Shown piece after piece: positions 4,780-5,862 of a stretch of DNA of 5,862 nucleotides. Within the stretch, counting starts at the first letter, position 1; each line of letters starts with the position of its first letter. The DNA is from Actinomycetota bacterium (GTDB lineage: Bacteria; Actinomycetota; Humimicrobiia; Humimicrobiales; Humimicrobiaceae): contig JAGYMN010000076.1 in the NCBI GenBank assembly GCA_018400395.1, forward strand, positions 1-5,862, in the 5' to 3' direction. The notes beneath the pieces are model-generated. The model was not told where the DNA came from and ran no database searches. It saw nothing but the letters and a program-made list of their open reading frames with translations. Position numbers and translations under genes: made by a program.

Positions 4780-5862
4780 ATGGCATTAAAGGGTTATAAG
4801 AGAAAATTTAAACCGTTAGAGATATTATCCGGAGAGGAAGTGGAGGCTATACACGCAGCTTCAATAGATATCCTGAAAGAGACAGGGGTTAAATTTGAGA
4901 GTAAGTGGGCTTTAGATTTCCTTGAAAAAAATGATTGTATAGTTGATAAAGACAGAAGTGTGGTCAGGTTCCCGGAAGGTTTAGCCGAAGAATCTATCAG
5001 GAAAACTCCAGGTGTTTTCAGGGTTAAGGCCAGGGAGGAAAAATATGATATGGTTTATAGTGCCGATACTGTATATTTCCAGGATATGCCTTCCATGAAT
5101 ACAATAGACCTGGATACCTTTGTCCCGAGACCGCCTACAAAAAAAGAATATGCTGATTTTGTAAAAGTCCTGGATGCCCTGCCTACAGTTCATGGGCTTT
5201 CATGTTATCCATATTTTGGCTGCGCCGGTGTCCCTCCTGTGATGATAATGCCGGAGCTTATGGCAATAAAGCTTAAGAATACAAGTAAGTTTTGTGAAAG
5301 TCCCTATTCCAACGATTCTGAAATTTTTCATATCAAGATGGCAAGAGCTGCAGGGGCTGAAATCCTGGGTGCAGTCAGCCCCGCTTCTCCATTAGCATGG
5401 TTCGATAGTGCAGTAAACCAGGTCCGTAGATTTGTAGATAGCGGTTTGCCCTTAGGGCCATGCTCGGGGAGTTTTTTCGGTGCAACGGCACCTGTTACCA
5501 TTGCCGGTGCCATTGCCAAGACGAATGCAGAACTTATATCAATGCTGGTATTTATCCAGCTTCTTAATCCAGGTCACAGGTGCCTCATGTGGGAGATTGA
5601 CTGCCCCCAGAATATGAGAACGGGAGCCCCAGCTTTTGGACAGATAGGAGCATCAATAGGGAATGCCTTATTTAACCAGATGTGGAGGCATTACGGTGTA
5701 CCGACTGCAAATGCTTATCCAGGATGTATAAACTCAAAAATCCCTGACTATCAATCTGGATATGAAAAAGCAATAGGTGCCCTGACTTCTGCACTTACGG
5801 GGTGCAGTCTTGTACAATTTCACGGAGGGATTATGGGCGAGCTTTCAGGCCACCCCGTACAG
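4780..5862 (+). CDS. Trimethylamine methyltransferase (MttB) superfamily protein, 3' end outside window
   Basis: The frame from ATG 4780 stays open for 361 codons to the window edge; the family is usually about 470-500 residues, so roughly the last quarter is missing. MttB-type enzymes transfer a methyl group from a quaternary or tertiary amine to the Co(I) of a cognate corrinoid protein. Family marks, in order: the LSGEEVEAIHAASIDILKETG helix (15-35), RPPTKKEYADFVKVLDALP (114-132), GATAPVTIAGA (234-244), NSKIPDYQSGYEK (318-330) and the GELSGHPVQ end (about 353-361). No in-frame TAG is met, although the pyrrolysine of archaeal trimethylamine enzymes lies at about residue 334, within the part seen here. 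It is therefore a non-pyrrolysine homologue like the glycine-betaine enzyme MtgB, and its substrate may be any N-methylated compound. It lies directly behind the URO-D-like gene and is very likely in the same operon. Confidence 0.88.
   Translation, partial: MALKGYKRKFKPLEILSGEEVEAIHAASIDILKETGVKFESKWALDFLEKNDCIVDKDRSVVRFPEGLAEESIRKTPGVFRVKAREEKYDMVYSADTVYFQDMPSMNTIDLDTFVPRPPTKKEYADFVKVLDALPTVHGLSCYPYFGCAGVPPVMIMPELMAIKLKNTSKFCESPYSNDSEIFHIKMARAAGAEILGAVSPASPLAWFDSAVNQVRRFVDSGLPLGPCSGSFFGATAPVTIAGAIAKTNAELISMLVFIQLLNPGHRCLMWEIDCPQNMRTGAPAFGQIGASIGNALFNQMWRHYGVPTANAYPGCINSKIPDYQSGYEKAIGALTSALTGCSLVQFHGGIMGELSGHPVQ

Noticed and set aside
4981..5519. Minus-strand open frames opposite the MttB gene
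   Set aside because: They are shadows of the long plus-strand frame, which carries clear MttB-family motifs throughout.
1..5862. CRISPR array, tRNA or rRNA gene, insertion sequence
   Set aside because: No regularly spaced repeats, cloverleaf-like segments, rRNA signatures, transposase frame or terminal inverted repeats were seen.

Overview
The window is a gene-dense stretch of AT-rich bacterial DNA. Shine-Dalgarno sites precede the genes, and ATA, AGA and AAA codons are common. The gene content (a cobalamin-type methyl-transfer pair plus sugar-isomerase and mutarotase relatives) suggests a strict anaerobe. Candidates are an AT-rich Clostridia or Halanaerobiales-type Firmicute or an uncultured anaerobic lineage. 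Taxonomy is an inference from style and gene content, not from a marker gene.

Layout. Positions 1-196 are an AT-rich upstream region with two candidate promoters and a 7-bp-arm inverted repeat beside the ribosome binding site. Next come two co-directional plus-strand genes: an L-fucose/L-arabinose isomerase-superfamily protein (197-1690) and a galactose-mutarotase-like protein of the DUF4380 type (1746-2648). They are probably one transcription unit for an unidentified sugar or sugar-like substrate. A minus-strand gene (2659-3375) ends only 10 bases from the mutarotase-like gene. It encodes a membrane-anchored trypsin-like serine protease with an intact His-Asp-Ser triad. A 303-base divergent intergenic region (3376-3678) holds a candidate protease promoter overlapped by a repeated 17-bp motif, a hairpin-forming inverted repeat and short AT-rich direct repeats.

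On the right, a second plus-strand unit starts with a uroporphyrinogen-decarboxylase-fold methyltransferase of the MtaA/CmuA type (3679-4707), with the H-x-C...C zinc-ligand signature. After 72 bases comes an MttB-superfamily methyltransferase (4780 to beyond the window), read for 361 codons with no stop. No in-frame TAG occurs, so it looks like a non-pyrrolysine MttB homologue.

Working model (inference): the right-hand pair makes up two thirds of a corrinoid-dependent demethylation system. MttB would move a methyl group from an N-methylated or similar substrate to a corrinoid protein, and the URO-D-like enzyme would move it on to a thiol or pterin acceptor. The corrinoid protein is not in the window and is expected downstream. 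Whether the isomerase/mutarotase pair processes the same compound cannot be decided here. Neither pair has a substrate that can be assigned from sequence.
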